A model generated the notes under the pieces. That model worked only from the letters and a program-made list of their open reading frames with translations, searched no databases and was not told where the DNA came from. From positions 1 through 49,547 of the forward strand of contig JARLHR010000141.1 of NCBI GenBank assembly GCA_031292145.1: 49,547 bases of DNA, in the 5' to 3' direction. A program made the translations under genes and the position numbers. Positions 1 to 7,800 of this stretch are shown here, piece after piece. Numbering within the stretch: position 1 is the first letter of the stretch; each line of letters opens with the position of its first letter. This DNA is from Clostridium sp. Lineage in GTDB: Bacteria > Bacillota > Clostridia > Clostridiales > Clostridiaceae.

Positions 1-3
1 TAA

Positions 4-75
4 ATAGGTGGTTGCACCCACTTTAGCATGCTCCCATTATTCAATGTGACAAGCTAAAGTGGAACAACCACCTAT
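4..75. repeat. Long interrupted inverted repeat
   Basis: ATAGGTGGTTG (4-14) pairs with CAACCACCTAT (65-75), and CACTTTAGC/GCTAAAGTG (19-27 and 53-61) pair inside it. The apical loop is about 25 nt. There is no T-tract on either side, so a simple intrinsic terminator is unlikely. A small mobile palindrome or an RNA structure is possible. Confidence 0.6.
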
Positions 76-277
76 TAAGAACCTTCAACAGCTTATTTTC
101 AAATGCCTATTTCACACATATTTATCTAAGTTCTTTGTGTTTATGCATGTTTAAGTATATATTTGTAACTATATATCAAGCATATAACTTTGTATCTATT
201 AATTAATTCAAACTTGGATTTATTTGATGCCCAAAATTAGACATACCTTTATATTGAACGTAGCATATTCACAGATG

Positions 278-340
278 TTATCCATAGAATGAGGAAGATA
301 TGTGGATAAATTTAAAAATAAAATATGTATCTGTGGATTA
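278..340. promoter_or_regulatory. Cluster of three DnaA-box-like 9-mers
   Basis: TTATCCATA lies at 278-286. TGTGGATAA at 301-309 is the exact complement of the consensus box TTATCCACA. TGTGGATTA at 332-340 has one mismatch. All three fall within 63 bp of AT-rich DNA. DnaA-box clusters occur at oriC and also away from it as DnaA-titrating or regulatory sites. No dnaA or dnaN gene is in the window, so this is not shown to be the origin. Confidence 0.45.
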
Positions 341-537
341 TATTTTTCTATTAAATGAATTATCCTATCATTTGTACAAATAATAAAACTATATTATAAT
401 TTAAGATGTTTAAATTTCAGCTATATTAAGTTGTTAAATTAATTTATTATAGTGATAAGGCATATTCAAAAAAATAATAAGTCAACATATTTGTGCAATG
501 TACATGAAAATTTATACATATGGAAAGGATAAAATAT

Positions 538-1977
538 ATGGAGAATATGAACAACCAAATAAATGATAAGAGGTGGATAATATTACTTACAACTGTATTA
601 CTAACATTTATGGCAACTCTTGATGGGAGTATAGTAAATGTCGCATTACCTGTTATGGCTGAAAAGCTTTCGGTAAGCATGGCACTAATTCAGTGGGTAG
701 TTACTAGTTATTTGATAGTCATTGTAGGAACTATTCTTGTATTTGGGAGATTAGCCGACATTAAAGGAAAAACTAAAATTTTTAAATTAGGAATCGTAAT
801 TTTTACAATTGGTTCCCTTACTTGTGGAATGTCTAATTCATTAATAATGTTAGTTTTTTCAAGAGGTCTTCAGGCAATAGGTGCTGCAGGGACTATGTCT
901 ACAAGTCATGGAATTATCACACATGTATTCCCTAATAATGAAAGAGGAAGGGCTTTGGGCATAAATGGAACATTTGTAGCTCTAGGTTCTATGGTAGGAC
1001 CGCCTATAGGTGGAATAATTGTATCAGTTTTAAGTTGGCAGTATATATTTTTAATAAATGTACCTATAGGAATAATAGCTTTTGCTATTGCAATGAAAAC
1101 ACTTCCTAAGAATAAAATTAATTCAAATGAAAAGTTGGATATAAAAGGAGCAGTATTGTTTGGACTAACTATGGTATTATTATTTGGTTCATTAACTTTT
1201 GGAGATGAAGTTGGATATGAGAATAAAGCTGTTATAAGTGCTGTTATTATTTCAATAGTATTATTTGCTATGTTTATAATGGTTGAGAGAAGAACTATTT
1301 CACCACTACTAAAGTTAGAAATATTCAATAATTCATTATTTTCACTCAGTATATTTTGCGCGTTTATTTCCTTTGTAGCAATAAGCTGCTCAAATATTAT
1401 TTTACCGTTTTACTTGCAGTATGTAATGAAATTAAGCCCATCAGTTACAGGAATATTGATGATGGTATCGCCAATAATATTAGCAGTTGTTGCACCAATG
1501 AGTGGGTATATGTCTGATAGGGTAGGTTCAGAAGTTCTTACGTTTTTAGGACTTATAGGAACTAGTTTAGGATTATTTTTAATGTCAACATTAGACCAAT
1601 ATTCTCATTTGGGAGCACTGGTTGCATTCATAGCAGTATTGACTATGGGGAATGGCATGTTTCAATCTCCTAATAATTCGCTTGTTATGTCTACAGTAGA
1701 TAAACAGAATTTAGGCATTGCAGGAAGTGTAAATGCATTAGTAAGAAATTTAGGAATGGTTTTTGGAATTTCATTATCAACAACGCTTTTATATTATGGT
1801 ATGAGTAGTAAAATTGGATATCATGTTACTGGTTATGTAGAAGGAAGAGATGATGTTTTTGTATATGGGATGAAATATGTATACATATCTGCAGCTATTA
1901 TATGTGCAATAGGAGCAGTGTTAACAGCATATAGACTATATGAAATGAGATCTAAAAGAAAAATTGAAGTAGCATAA
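538..1977 (+). CDS. DHA2-family (EmrB/QacA-like) MFS drug exporter
   Basis: A 479-residue, very hydrophobic protein of the 14-helix DHA2 major facilitator family, which exports toxic compounds by proton antiport. It shows the family's early motif around 'LDGSIVNVALP' (helix 1), the loop motif 'GRLADIKGKTKIF' and a helix-5 antiporter-like stretch 'GSMVGPPIGG'. I place the start at the second ATG (538) because GGAAAGG (522-528) sits 9 nt before it; the earlier ATG at 520 has no ribosome binding site. The gene is single and followed by its own terminator. The substrate cannot be read from the sequence. Confidence 0.88.
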   Translation: MENMNNQINDKRWIILLTTVLLTFMATLDGSIVNVALPVMAEKLSVSMALIQWVVTSYLIVIVGTILVFGRLADIKGKTKIFKLGIVIFTIGSLTCGMSNSLIMLVFSRGLQAIGAAGTMSTSHGIITHVFPNNERGRALGINGTFVALGSMVGPPIGGIIVSVLSWQYIFLINVPIGIIAFAIAMKTLPKNKINSNEKLDIKGAVLFGLTMVLLFGSLTFGDEVGYENKAVISAVIISIVLFAMFIMVERRTISPLLKLEIFNNSLFSLSIFCAFISFVAISCSNIILPFYLQYVMKLSPSVTGILMMVSPIILAVVAPMSGYMSDRVGSEVLTFLGLIGTSLGLFLMSTLDQYSHLGALVAFIAVLTMGNGMFQSPNNSLVMSTVDKQNLGIAGSVNALVRNLGMVFGISLSTTLLYYGMSSKIGYHVTGYVEGRDDVFVYGMKYVYISAAIICAIGAVLTAYRLYEMRSKRKIEVA

Positions 1978-1984
1978 AAATTAT

Positions 1985-2022
1985 GACTGTGGCTAAAAAA
2001 ACTTAGCTGCAGTCTTTATTTT
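1985..2022 (+). terminator. Intrinsic terminator after the MFS gene
   Basis: GACTGTGGCTAA (1985-1996) and TTAGCTGCAGTC (2003-2014) form a stem around a 6-nt A-rich loop, followed by TTTATTTTT. Confidence 0.8.
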
Positions 2023-2066
2023 TAGTTATAATATATTATATTAGTAAAGAGCTGAAGGAGAAAATA

Positions 2067-2546
2067 ATGAACATTACTATAATAACAGTTGGTAAAATTA
2101 AAGAAAAATACTTAAGAGATGCTATAGAAGAATACTCAAAAAGATTAGGGAGGTATTGTAAGTTAGAGATAATAGAGCTAGCAGATGAAAAGACACCAGA
2201 TAATGCATCGGAAAAAGAAGAAGAAGCAATTAAAGAAAAGGAAGGTCAAGGAATACTGAATAAAATTAAAGATAATATGTTTGTAATAGCAATGGATTTA
2301 GGTGCCAAGCAATTGACTTCGGAAGAATTTGCAGATTACATAGAGAACTTAGGTGTAACAGGAAATTCAAACATAGCATTTATAATAGGAGGAAGCCTTG
2401 GAATTTCAAAAAGTGTTTTAACTAGAGCTAATTATAAAATATGCTTTTCAAAGATGACATTTCCTCATCAACTTTTTAGAGTTATGCTGTTGGAGCAAAT
2501 TTATAGAGGGTTTAGGATAATGAAGGGCGAACCATATCATAAGTGA
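2067..2546 (+). CDS. rlmH: 23S rRNA (pseudouridine1915-N3) methyltransferase RlmH
   Basis: A 159-residue SPOUT-class methyltransferase that methylates pseudouridine 1915 of 23S rRNA on the 70S ribosome. It has the expected family length, the SAM-binding loop 'FIIGGSLGIS' and the hallmark C-terminus 'HQLFRVMLLEQIYRGFRI' ending in KGEPYHK. GAAGGAG precedes the ATG. Its last codons contain the integration core GAACCATATCATAAGT, the same part of the gene that SCC elements use in staphylococci (where it is called orfX). The element that follows ends in a second copy of this core at 21701, so the gene is left intact by the insertion. Confidence 0.97.
   Translation: MNITIITVGKIKEKYLRDAIEEYSKRLGRYCKLEIIELADEKTPDNASEKEEEAIKEKEGQGILNKIKDNMFVIAMDLGAKQLTSEEFADYIENLGVTGNSNIAFIIGGSLGISKSVLTRANYKICFSKMTFPHQLFRVMLLEQIYRGFRIMKGEPYHK
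2529..2544 (+). other. attL core of the SCC-like element
   Basis: GAACCATATCATAAGT at the extreme 3' end of rlmH. It matches the known SCC attachment core pattern (GAAGC-n-TATCATAA-r-T) and is repeated with one mismatch at 21701-21716. Taking 21 bp around each copy there are three mismatches. Confidence 0.85.
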
Positions 2547-2602
2547 ATGCGAACTTTACTAAAATTGGATTAATTGTAGTGAATTTTAATAAGTAACATC
2601 GC

Positions 2603-2645
2603 TAATAATAGATATTTCAACATTATGTTGAAATATCTATTATTA
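2603..2645. terminator. Perfect 20-bp hairpin just inside the element
   Basis: A perfect inverted repeat (2603-2622 and 2626-2645) with a 3-nt loop, flanked by T-rich sequence on the right. It would end transcription from rlmH and shield the element. It lies about 60 bp inside attL. Confidence 0.7.
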
Positions 2646-2690
2646 TTGTATAGTATTATACATATCGTATAATTATAATATGTAATGAAA

Positions 2691-2714
2691 AATTGTATTA
2701 AATAATATACAATT
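2691..2714. promoter_or_regulatory. Palindromic operator candidate before the ParA-like gene
   Basis: AATTGTAT (2691-2698) and ATACAATT (2707-2714) form a perfect 8-bp inverted repeat with an 8-nt AT spacer, 26 bp before the start codon. Its placement suggests control of the ParA-SIR2 pair, possibly autoregulation; this is inference. Confidence 0.4.
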
Positions 2715-2740
2715 ATTAAATTGCTGAAATGGAGGTATGT

Positions 2741-3784
2741 ATGAAAGTTATTACTTTCTTTAATAATAAGGGTGGAGTGGGAAAGACCACTACAATAGTA
2801 AATTTAGCAAGTTATCTTAGTATATATAAAGAAAAAAAAATGTTGATTGTAGATTTAGACCCGCAATCAAATTCTACACAAGTTATAATACCAGAAGATA
2901 ATTGGAAAGAATTTTATAATGCTGATGCAAATAAAAAGACAATTTACGATTTTTTTAAACCTATGGATGCCGGTGATGCAACATTAAAAAATTGTGGAAT
3001 ATCAATGAAAGCTGATGAAAATAATTATAAAGTTGATTTAATACCAGGGCATCCTAATTTATCAATAATTGACGACTTGATGAGCAAATGTTGGTCAGGA
3101 ACATTGGGAACTGATAAGGGAGACATTAGAAAATTAAATTGGTTGAATCAATTAAAAAGTTTTTTCCCAGAATATGATTATATTTTTCTAGATGTAGGAC
3201 CTTCATTAGGTGCTTTAAATAGAAGTATATTATTAAATTCTGATTATTTCTTTACTCCAATGGCATCAGATATATTTAGTCTTTTAGGGGTAGAAAATAT
3301 TGAGACATGGATGTGCAGATGGATGGAATTATATCAGGATTCATTAAATAATTTAAGAAAAAGCAATCCTAATATGGATTTAGATGAATTTTTCAGCGAA
3401 TATTTAATAAATTCAGATACTAATAAGACAAGCCGGTTTATTGGATATTCAATACAACAATATTCAAAGCGTAAATTTAAGACTCATATTAGACCAACGC
3501 AAGCGTATGAAAGAGTAATACAAGATATTGATAGTGCTATAATACAACACTTGAGTTCATTAAAGAAGCAAGGATTGAGTAATGAGGATATAAAATTAGG
3601 AGATATCCCATATGTATATAGTATTATTCCATTATCTCAGACTTCTAATATGCCTATATTTGAATTATCTTATAAATCTGGTTTAAGAGGAAATCAGACA
3701 AGCAGTGTGAATGAGTATAAAGAATTTATTGAAAAAATAGCAGTTAATTTTCTTAGAAATGTTGGTGATTATTATGAAAACTAA
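2741..3784 (+). CDS. ParA/MinD-type ATPase paired with a SIR2-like gene
   Basis: A 347-residue P-loop ATPase. The deviant Walker A motif 'NNKGGVGKTTT' is at about residues 7-17, 'LIVDLDPQSNSTQ' follows as the A' region, and the Walker B-like 'YIFLDVGPS' lies near residue 145. This is the Soj/ParA class, which forms ATP-dependent dimers. I start at 2741 because GGAGG (2731-2735) lies 5 nt upstream; the upstream ATG at 2729 overlaps that site. No ParB follows; instead the SIR2-like gene overlaps its stop codon, so the two are translated together. The C-terminal 130 residues are not typical of plasmid ParA. The pair sits at the edge of a mobile element, so defence is more likely than partition, but partition of an excised element cannot be excluded. 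Confidence 0.85.
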   Translation: MKVITFFNNKGGVGKTTTIVNLASYLSIYKEKKMLIVDLDPQSNSTQVIIPEDNWKEFYNADANKKTIYDFFKPMDAGDATLKNCGISMKADENNYKVDLIPGHPNLSIIDDLMSKCWSGTLGTDKGDIRKLNWLNQLKSFFPEYDYIFLDVGPSLGALNRSILLNSDYFFTPMASDIFSLLGVENIETWMCRWMELYQDSLNNLRKSNPNMDLDEFFSEYLINSDTNKTSRFIGYSIQQYSKRKFKTHIRPTQAYERVIQDIDSAIIQHLSSLKKQGLSNEDIKLGDIPYVYSIIPLSQTSNMPIFELSYKSGLRGNQTSSVNEYKEFIEKIAVNFLRNVGDYYEN

Positions 3785-4637
3785 AATTGTTTGGCCAGCT
3801 AATCTGGTGGAAGAAATTGCATATAGAAGGTGCGTTATATTTTTAGGATCAGGTATCTCAGCAACAGCTAAAAATAGTGATATAAAAAGTCCACCAACAT
3901 GGGGAAAATTCATAGAAGATATTAAAGAACTTATTAAATCACCAACAATGGAAGACAATAATTTCATAGATCAAATGATAAAACAAGAAGATTATCTAAT
4001 GGCGTTACAAGCCATATATGATTTGAGTGATGCTGGATCTTATAATAAGTATTTAAAAGATACTTATGCAAGAGGTGGATATACAGCTTCAGAAACTCAT
4101 AAAACTATAAAAGCATTAGACAGTAAAATTGTGATAACTACAAACTTTGATAAAATATACGATAATCTTTGTAATGAAGATGCATATGTGGTATATGATT
4201 ATAGAAATACTCAATCTATAATAGGGAATATTAAATCTCCTGAATCGCTTATAATAAAGGCACATGGAACAATAGATGATACATCTAAGATTATTTTTAC
4301 AGGCAAGCAATATTACAAGGCACAAGCAGAATACCCAGAATTTTATTCATTGTTGCACTCACTATTTTTAACTAATACAGTAGTATTTTTAGGATATAGC
4401 CTAAGTGATCCAGATATAAATTTAGTATTGCAAAACATAAATAACACATCTAATCCAGCTTGTCCACATTATGTTGTTTTGAAAGAAGGAACATCAAAGC
4501 ATAGGATTAAACATTGGAAAGATACATACAATATTGAATCTCTAGAGTTTGGTGATAGTTATGAAGATTTACAAGAAAATCTTATGGAATTAAAAGAATT
4601 AGTAGAGAATCTTAGAGAAGAACGTTCAATATATTAA
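3774..4637 (+). CDS. SIR2-like (SIR2_2) domain protein, candidate defence NADase
   Basis: A 287-residue SIR2-fold protein. Motifs visible are the nucleotide-binding 'VIFLGSGIS' near residue 22, 'KIVITTNFDKIYDNL' in the middle, 'IIKAHGTIDD' with the likely catalytic histidine, and 'VVFLGYSLSDPDI'. This bacterial SIR2 group consists mostly of defence proteins that destroy NAD+ on infection (as in Thoeris ThsA or DSR2), not deacetylases; activity here is inferred. The start at 3774 has GGTGAT upstream inside the ParA gene; the reading frames overlap by 11 nt. There is no other fused domain, so sensing would have to come from the ParA-like partner. Confidence 0.8.
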   Translation: MKTKIVWPANLVEEIAYRRCVIFLGSGISATAKNSDIKSPPTWGKFIEDIKELIKSPTMEDNNFIDQMIKQEDYLMALQAIYDLSDAGSYNKYLKDTYARGGYTASETHKTIKALDSKIVITTNFDKIYDNLCNEDAYVVYDYRNTQSIIGNIKSPESLIIKAHGTIDDTSKIIFTGKQYYKAQAEYPEFYSLLHSLFLTNTVVFLGYSLSDPDINLVLQNINNTSNPACPHYVVLKEGTSKHRIKHWKDTYNIESLEFGDSYEDLQENLMELKELVENLREERSIY

Positions 4638-4644
4638 ATTTGGA

Positions 4645-4682
4645 AAAGTGATATTAGTAATTTATATTAATATCACTTTAAA
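4645..4682. terminator. Hairpin between convergent SIR2 and endonuclease genes
   Basis: AAAGTGATATTA (4645-4656) pairs with TAATATCACTTT (4668-4679) around an 11-nt loop. It lies between two converging genes and can serve both strands, though the T-tracts are short. Confidence 0.6.
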
Positions 4683-4693
4683 TTATTATTAAG

Positions 4694-5296
4694 CTATCTT
4701 AAAGCCCTACCATCAGTACCTTTCTTTAAAGGCGGGATTTCAGAAGAAATCGAATCATGCTCTATTTCATAAATGATTAAAGCACCTTTATTTATATTAT
4801 AATTAGCATATTTCCAAACTGGAAAGTAAGGTTCTAATTCTCTAAAGTTTCCAACTCTATCGGTTAAGTAATTATACATTTCTCTTGAGGGTAATACTAA
4901 GATGCCACAAACTAAAGATCCTTTAAGCAAGCCAGACACCATTTTATTTATTGCTCTATGAGATGAACTAATATTGCCAGTTTCCCATTCTAGAGCTATA
5001 TGAGAATTTTCAAAAGGATAAGTTGCATCAATAGGTCCAGGTTTGCTTACAGTTACACCAACATCTAATCTATATTCTAATATCCAACCATGATTTTGAA
5101 GATTATTCATAAATTCTTCTTTAATAGGTTTAACTCCATTTGATTTGAACTTGGAATGAAGTGTAAAATTGCCAGATCCTATAGGATTATCAATTGCACA
5201 AATTTCCTTTTCTACATTCCTAAGTATTTCAGAAATACCTGTATTATCTAGTGTATCATTAATGTTTAAAATAATATTTTTGCTTTTAATTTTCAT
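4694..5296 (-). CDS. BamHI-like type II restriction endonuclease
   Basis: A 200-residue protein that I recognise as close to BamHI. The shared blocks include 'ALEWETGNISSSHRAINKM' (residues 101-119), 'NYLTDRVGNFRELEPYF' (142-158) and the C-terminal 'KKGTDGRALR'. The metal-binding residues of BamHI (Asp94, Glu111, Glu113) correspond to Asp90, Glu103 and Glu105, so the enzyme looks active. Length agrees with BamHI (213). By homology the target is probably GGATCC, but specificity is inferred. AAGGAG precedes the ATG. It is divergent from its methylase. No separate C-protein gene of the kind found in the BamHI system is visible. Confidence 0.93.
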   Translation of the reverse strand: MKIKSKNIILNINDTLDNTGISEILRNVEKEICAIDNPIGSGNFTLHSKFKSNGVKPIKEEFMNNLQNHGWILEYRLDVGVTVSKPGPIDATYPFENSHIALEWETGNISSSHRAINKMVSGLLKGSLVCGILVLPSREMYNYLTDRVGNFRELEPYFPVWKYANYNINKGALIIYEIEHDSISSEIPPLKKGTDGRALR

Positions 5297-5326
5297 AAAT
5301 ATTCTCCTTTAAAAAATAAAATCCGG

Positions 5327-5352
5327 AAAGTGAGATCCATAAAGTGAGATCC
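5327..5352. repeat. Two 12-bp direct repeats at the endonuclease start point
   Basis: AAAGTGAGATCC occurs at 5327-5338 and again at 5341-5352, a 14-bp period. Read on the minus strand they begin immediately after the endonuclease -10 box, covering about +1 to +27 of the transcript. That is the place for a repressor. The N-terminal region of the methylase is a candidate binder. Confidence 0.7.
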
Positions 5353-5359
5353 TGATGTA

Positions 5360-5388
5360 ATAATATTACAAAAAAATCTATATGTCAA
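5360..5388 (-). promoter_or_regulatory. Sigma-A promoter of the endonuclease gene
   Basis: On the minus strand TTGACA (5383-5388) and TATTAT (5360-5365) are separated by exactly 17 bp. The -35 is perfect. It directs transcription into the endonuclease gene across the two direct repeats. Confidence 0.75.
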
Positions 5389-5454
5389 TAGAATTATAAA
5401 AGAAATTTTATAAAAAGTATGATAGAATATTATAATTAATAAGAGGTGATAATT

Positions 5455-6645
5455 TTGGCTAATAATAAATTTCATATAAATAAACTATTTAAAGTTCTAA
5501 AAATTAATAATAAAAATGATTTGAAAAATACAGCTAAAGAATTGAAAATTTCATTAGCACAACTAGAGTTTTATAATAATAAAATGATATTACCATATAA
5601 AGCAGATCTTAAAAAAATATTAAACTTTACAGGCTATTCAGAATTTGAATTAAAAATAAGACTTGGAATAGTTGATAATGAAATAATAGAATGGATATCA
5701 AATAATCCAGAAGTAATAACGAAGGTCTATTGTGATAAAAACAATAAGGAAAGTGAAAAAAAACATTCACCAGAATTTACAACTGATTATGGAAGGATGT
5801 TTAGAGGGGATTGTTTGGAGATTATGAAACAATTGCCTGATGAATCCATGGAATTAATTTTTGCAGATCCGCCTTTTAATTTAGACAAAAATTATGAATC
5901 AGGAATAAATGATTATGTGTCTGAGCAAGAGTATATTCTTTGGACTGAAAAATGGTTATTGGAATGCATCAGAATATTGGCTCCAGGAGGTTCTATGTTT
6001 ATATATAATTTACCTCAATGGAATACATATATTTCGGCAATATTAAATAAATATTTAAATTTTAGACATTGGATAGCTATATCAATGAAAGGATTAATGC
6101 CAGTAACTAATAAGTTACATCCAGAGCATTATGGTTTGCTTTATTATGTTAAGGGTGAAAAACCTAAAGTATTTAATAAGCAAAGGATACCTATGGAAAC
6201 ATGTAGACACTGTGGTGGAGAAATTAGAGATTATGGAGGTAAGAAAAAAGATTTAGATCCTAAAGGATTATCAATTCCAGATATATTTATGGATATAAAT
6301 CCTGTTAGGCATCAAAAATATAAAAATAGAGAAGCAAATGAATTACCGTTAAAATTACTTTATAGAATAATATCTATTGCGTCAGATGAGGGTAGTACCA
6401 TATTTGATCCATTTGGAGGAAGTGGAACTACTTATGTTGCAGCTGAATACTTGAAAAGAAAATGGGTAGGTGTAGAAATAGGAAGTATCAATGATATAAT
6501 TGAACGGTTTGCCAATAATTCTACAGATTTGGAGTTACTAAAATCTATTGAAAGTCAGAGTAATGTCTTATTTACTAACGAACAAGTAAAATTGAGAGAA
6601 AAAAATGAATTTTGGGGATATGAAAAATTAGAGAAGAAAATCTAA
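5455..6645 (+). CDS. BamHI-type DNA methyltransferase (beta class, probably N4-cytosine)
   Basis: A 396-residue methyltransferase with catalytic motif IV 'IFADPPFNL' (about residues 135-143) ahead of the SAM-binding motif 'FDPFGGSGTT' near the C-terminus, the beta-class order. A small metal-knuckle-like 'CRHCGGEI' lies between. It is the protective partner of the divergent BamHI-like nuclease; M.BamHI is an N4-cytosine enzyme, so the same product is inferred. The first 75 residues resemble a small helical DNA-binding module and could repress the nuclease promoter. I choose TTG 5455 because AGAGGTG (5442-5448) lies just upstream; the GTG at 5446 overlaps that site. Confidence 0.9.
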   Translation: MANNKFHINKLFKVLKINNKNDLKNTAKELKISLAQLEFYNNKMILPYKADLKKILNFTGYSEFELKIRLGIVDNEIIEWISNNPEVITKVYCDKNNKESEKKHSPEFTTDYGRMFRGDCLEIMKQLPDESMELIFADPPFNLDKNYESGINDYVSEQEYILWTEKWLLECIRILAPGGSMFIYNLPQWNTYISAILNKYLNFRHWIAISMKGLMPVTNKLHPEHYGLLYYVKGEKPKVFNKQRIPMETCRHCGGEIRDYGGKKKDLDPKGLSIPDIFMDINPVRHQKYKNREANELPLKLLYRIISIASDEGSTIFDPFGGSGTTYVAAEYLKRKWVGVEIGSINDIIERFANNSTDLELLKSIESQSNVLFTNEQVKLREKNEFWGYEKLEKKI

Positions 6646-6697
6646 TTAAAAAAGGCGAAATGATAAGAAGAATAAATATATATTATAATACTGAAAA

Positions 6698-6735
6698 ACT
6701 CATATCATTAGAAATAGTGATATGAGTCTTTTTTA
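6698..6735 (+). terminator. Terminator of the methylase gene
   Basis: ACTCATATCA (6698-6707) and TGATATGAGT (6718-6727) form a perfect 10-bp stem, followed by CTTTTTTATTT. Confidence 0.85.
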
Positions 6736-6754
6736 TTTCAAGGAGGTAATAAAG

Positions 6755-7105
6755 ATGATAAAATTGTATAAAACAGAACAACTAGAGAAACTAAAAGAAA
6801 AATACCCAAAGGAAATGCTACAAGAAGCAGAAGAAATAATAACGCTATTGGATGAAAACTATGGAGTAAATAGAGAGGTAGACAAAGAACTAGGAGGATA
6901 CATTTCAATATTGGAATCAAAAGAAGATGTTACAGAAATAAAAGCTAGTAGTACAAAAGGACTACTTCCAGAGTACACAGATATTATAAAGAGTGATGAT
7001 GGTATTGATTACTATTCGTCACTTTTTCTATTATCCGATGATTATTCTATTATAGTGTTTTCAACTAAGGAGCTTCACGAAATTCTAATAGAAAAGGAGT
7101 TGTAA
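6755..7105 (+). CDS. Uncharacterised 116-residue protein
   Basis: Starts at 6755 behind a near-perfect AAGGAGG (6740-6746). The protein begins with a charged helical segment (LYKTEQLEKLKEKYP) and ends in a short beta-rich stretch 'YSIIVFSTKELHEILIEKE'. I recognise no family. It forms a two-gene unit with the 100-residue gene five bases downstream, and the pair is closed by a terminator. Its place within the element suggests element maintenance or an anti-defence/defence accessory, but nothing in the sequence decides this. Confidence 0.7.
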   Translation: MIKLYKTEQLEKLKEKYPKEMLQEAEEIITLLDENYGVNREVDKELGGYISILESKEDVTEIKASSTKGLLPEYTDIIKSDDGIDYYSSLFLLSDDYSIIVFSTKELHEILIEKEL

Positions 7106-7110
7106 TTATA

Positions 7111-7413
7111 ATGGCAAAACAGACTGAAACCAAAATAATCAAAGAAACGAGCTATTGCAAAATCTATAATAAAGTAAGCATAGAAGATGATGAATATAAT
7201 AGTTGTATTGAAAGAATATGTGTAAAAAGCAAAAATAGAGAAGAGATAAGGTTTGCACTATACAGAAGTGACGACAGATATATTCCTAGGAGTCTTGACC
7301 TTAGTGAGATACAACTATTGGAGCTTATTAAGCTTGCAATAAAAGAGAAAGTATTCTCAGATGAATTCATTGATATGTTAAAACAAGAATTAAGTAATAA
7401 CAAAAAATCCTAA
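7111..7413 (+). CDS. Uncharacterised 100-residue protein
   Basis: Follows the previous gene by 5 bp with GGAG 11 nt before its ATG, so the two are co-translated. The sequence is mixed alpha/beta: a beta-rich first half with one CIERIC cysteine pair, then a helical 'LSEIQLLELIKLAIKEK'. It resembles many small phage or plasmid proteins, but I know no function. The stop codon lies inside the stem of the terminator that ends the pair. Confidence 0.7.
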   Translation: MAKQTETKIIKETSYCKIYNKVSIEDDEYNSCIERICVKSKNREEIRFALYRSDDRYIPRSLDLSEIQLLELIKLAIKEKVFSDEFIDMLKQELSNNKKS

Positions 7414-7446
7414 TTGCTAAATTAATAGTGATTAGGATTTTTCTAT
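7405..7446 (+). terminator. Terminator overlapping the stop of the preceding gene
   Basis: AAATCCTAAT (7405-7414) pairs with ATTAGGATTT (7431-7440), followed by TTTTTC. Confidence 0.75.
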
Positions 7447-7537
7447 AGATTCGGGTGAAATCTATAAGAGTATTTTACTATAAAAAAGTATTCATATGTA
7501 AGAAAAAATTGATATTAATAAATAATATTTTGAAAAA

Positions 7538-7790
7538 GCCCCGCAAGAAAAAAATAACGGGGCGGAATCCCCCGCTTGTAAACCTAGTAATATCAACAAT
7601 TCCCCCGTAAACCCCGAAAACCCGTTAGAAATGATAGCGTATATAAAAGCTTTTTTGTAAATCTAAAATAAAGAAATGAGTGTAGCATGAAAATTTGGCG
7701 GGAAAGCGGGGATTGCGGGGCAAATGAGTGATAGTAAGCATTTCCGCGTGGGGAATGTAAAAAAGCAAACGGGGGAAACGGGGAAATAAA
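7538..7790 (+). other. GC-rich structured segment, copy 1
   Basis: Unlike its AT-rich surroundings, this non-coding segment has a C-rich half (7538-7625) followed by a G-rich half (7695-7790). GCCCCG (7538-7543) pairs with CGGGGC (7558-7563). Short repeats CCCCG separated by TAAA/AAAA at 7602-7624 can pair with CGGGGG-AAA-CGGGG around 7770-7785. It shares 'AAACCTAG', 'TAGTAATATCAA' and the CCG-n-AAA repeats with the segment at 14687-14912. Candidates are a replication origin or single-strand initiation site for the element, or a regulatory RNA. Confidence 0.55.
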
Positions 7791-7800
7791 TAAAATGTAA

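Larger units (their letters stand above)
1..537. other. Intergenic region with a long hairpin and DnaA-box-like sites
   Basis: No gene is supported before the transporter at 538. Two things stand out and are listed separately: an imperfect hairpin at 4-75 and three DnaA-box-like 9-mers at 278-340. The remainder is plain AT-rich sequence. The hairpin could end an upstream gene that lies outside the window. Confidence 0.6.

Noticed and set aside
2741-4637. Plasmid-style ParAB partition locus
   Set aside because: No ParB and no parS-like repeats; the second gene is SIR2-like.
5446-5454. GTG start for the methylase
   Set aside because: It lies inside the ribosome binding site AGAGGTG used by the TTG at 5455.
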